A stretch of 64,000 nucleotides of DNA from positions 92,086 through 156,085 of the forward strand of contig NZ_FMYP01000001.1 in NCBI RefSeq assembly GCF_900096565.1. The letters are read 5' to 3'. The position numbers and the translations under genes were made by a program. The notes beneath the pieces were generated by a model. The model did no database searches. It saw nothing but the letters and a program-made list of their open reading frames with translations, and was not told where the DNA came from. Position 1 is the stretch's first letter. Every line of letters begins with the position of its first letter. Origin of the DNA: Williamwhitmania taraxaci. Lineage in GTDB: Bacteria > Bacteroidota > Bacteroidia > Bacteroidales > Williamwhitmaniaceae. Shown here piece after piece: positions 62,915 through 64,000 of this stretch.

Positions 62915-64000
62915 ATGCCCATTGAATTATCGCTCACATTAAGCCCTAGGCAGGCTTCGGAGGAGCCTTTATTGAAGGCGCAAGTTGCCGAAAAACTCAA
63001 TATCTCCGTTGCTGAAGTTACCGGGGTCCGAATTATTCGAAAATCCATAGATGCAAGGGGACGTCAGATCAAGGTAAATCTTGGGTTGAGCGTGTTCGTT
63101 AACGAGGCTGTGCCAACCCATACTTACGAGCCATTGCAGCTAAAAAATGTTGCCTTGGCCGAACCTGTGGTGATTGTGGGTGCCGGACCTGCTGGTTTAT
63201 TTGCTGCCCTTCGGCTCATTGAACATGGCTTTCGACCAATCATATTAGAACGCGGAAAAGAGGTTAGTGCACGAAAGCGTGACATCGCAACCATCAATCG
63301 GAATTTAGGCGTTGATCCCGACTCCAACTATGCTTTTGGGGAGGGCGGTGCCGGAACATTCTCCGATGGAAAACTTTACACCCGCTCAAAAAAACGTGGC
63401 GATATAAGTTCCGTGCTTCATGTGTTTCATCAATTTGGAGCTCAGGATAGCATCCTTTACGATGCTCACCCGCACATTGGAACCAATGTGCTTCCTCGCG
63501 TAGTAACCGCTATGCGGCAAGCAATAATTGATGCAGGTGGAGCTGTTTTCTTTGGCAAACGTGTAGACGATTTGCTTGTCTCAGGGAATCACATTACCGG
63601 AGTGGCTTGTGCAGGTGAGGTATTCAGCGCCAAGGCTGTAATTCTGGCAACAGGACACTCGGCTCGCGACATTTACCACCTTCTATATAACAAGGGCATT
63701 GCCTTGGAAGCAAAACCATTTGCTATGGGAGTAAGGGTTGAGCATCCTCAACCGCTAATCGATAGCATACAATACCACATGCCCACGCGCGACGAGTATT
63801 TACCTGCAGCATCCTACTCATTGGTTCAGCAGGTCGAAGAGAGAGGTGTTTACTCCTTTTGCATGTGTCCAGGTGGTTTTATCGTACCTGCAGCCTCTTC
63901 GCCTGGGGAGGTAGTTGTGAATGGTATGTCGCCAAGCGAGCGGAATTCAAAATATGCCAACGCAGGTATGGCCGTAGAAATTCGGGTAGAAGACTTACTT
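62915..64000 (+). CDS. FAD-dependent oxidoreductase (COG2509-like), 3' end outside window
   Basis: At least 362 residues, open to the window edge. An N-terminal region of about 85 residues precedes the FAD-binding Rossmann motif VVIVGAGPAGLFAALRLIEHG near residue 87; GEGGAGTFSDGKLYTR is characteristic of the uncharacterised NAD(FAD)-dependent dehydrogenase family COG2509. ATGHSARDIYHLLYNKG and the Cys pair in FCMCPGGFIVPA are further family features. It follows porT by 9 bases. Substrate unknown. Confidence 0.88.
   Translation, partial: MPIELSLTLSPRQASEEPLLKAQVAEKLNISVAEVTGVRIIRKSIDARGRQIKVNLGLSVFVNEAVPTHTYEPLQLKNVALAEPVVIVGAGPAGLFAALRLIEHGFRPIILERGKEVSARKRDIATINRNLGVDPDSNYAFGEGGAGTFSDGKLYTRSKKRGDISSVLHVFHQFGAQDSILYDAHPHIGTNVLPRVVTAMRQAIIDAGGAVFFGKRVDDLLVSGNHITGVACAGEVFSAKAVILATGHSARDIYHLLYNKGIALEAKPFAMGVRVEHPQPLIDSIQYHMPTRDEYLPAASYSLVQQVEERGVYSFCMCPGGFIVPAASSPGEVVVNGMSPSERNSKYANAGMAVEIRVEDLL

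Overview
The window looks like the chromosome of an anaerobic Bacteroidota, most likely Bacteroidales. The evidence is the tmRNA tag (GENNYALAA), many -7 elements of the form TAnnTTTG, a short 287-residue primary sigma factor, a Rho with a long charged insert, three secreted proteins with type IX secretion (T9SS) sorting tails plus a PorT homologue, and a pyruvate:ferredoxin oxidoreductase. I see no insertion sequence, phage, CRISPR array, rRNA or tRNA. One membrane sensor gene at the left edge and one flavoprotein gene at the right edge are cut by the window.

Region 1-12 kb (mostly minus strand): a Cache-domain sensor, tmRNA, then an aromatic amino acid operon read right to left: aminotransferase, tyrA, DAHP synthase-chorismate mutase fusion, aroB, aroD, aroE, aroA, aroC. 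This gives the shikimate route except aroK, plus the tyrosine branch; pheA is not here. The leader (9823-10385) holds the most striking feature of the window. Two short ORFs rich in Phe and Tyr codons (runs YYYYFF and FFFYYYYF) are each followed by an intrinsic terminator. I read this as two ribosome-dependent attenuators in series sensing charged tRNA-Phe and tRNA-Tyr. rpe and rpoD lie upstream on the same strand.

Region 12-26 kb (plus strand): rho, nifJ, a periplasmic-propeller LytS-type kinase with its LytTR regulator, ruvX, def, comEC and trkA. Region 26.5-30 kb: a five-gene plus-strand cluster of two lipoproteins with cytochrome c-like motifs (two of them the unusual CX4CH), a predicted beta-barrel, a YceI protein and an anchored OB-fold protein. 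It is preceded by AGATA/TATCT dyads and looks like a cell-envelope redox or heme module of unknown role.

Region 30-38 kb: a Sua5/YciO protein, transaldolase, SRP RNA, DUF4199 and two glycosyltransferases, Nudix, miaA, a PRiA4-fold protein, a LuxC-type reductase and a MacB-type permease. Region 39-54 kb (minus strand) is envelope and secretion biology: a 1619-residue gingipain-family (C25) protease with a T9SS tail, gapA, an outer membrane protein, two very small paralogous lipoproteins (40 and 45 residues), two more T9SS cargo proteins, an Omp85-type barrel and an Rrf2 regulator.

Region 54-64 kb: a nitroreductase, a protein joining a HEPN-like segment to CBS domains, an Ldh-type oxidoreductase, MarC, an SDR, a degenerate PurL/AIRS-like protein, menG/ubiE, porT and the flavoprotein. 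menG next to porT, and three T9SS cargo genes in the same 64 kb, indicate a working type IX secretion system.
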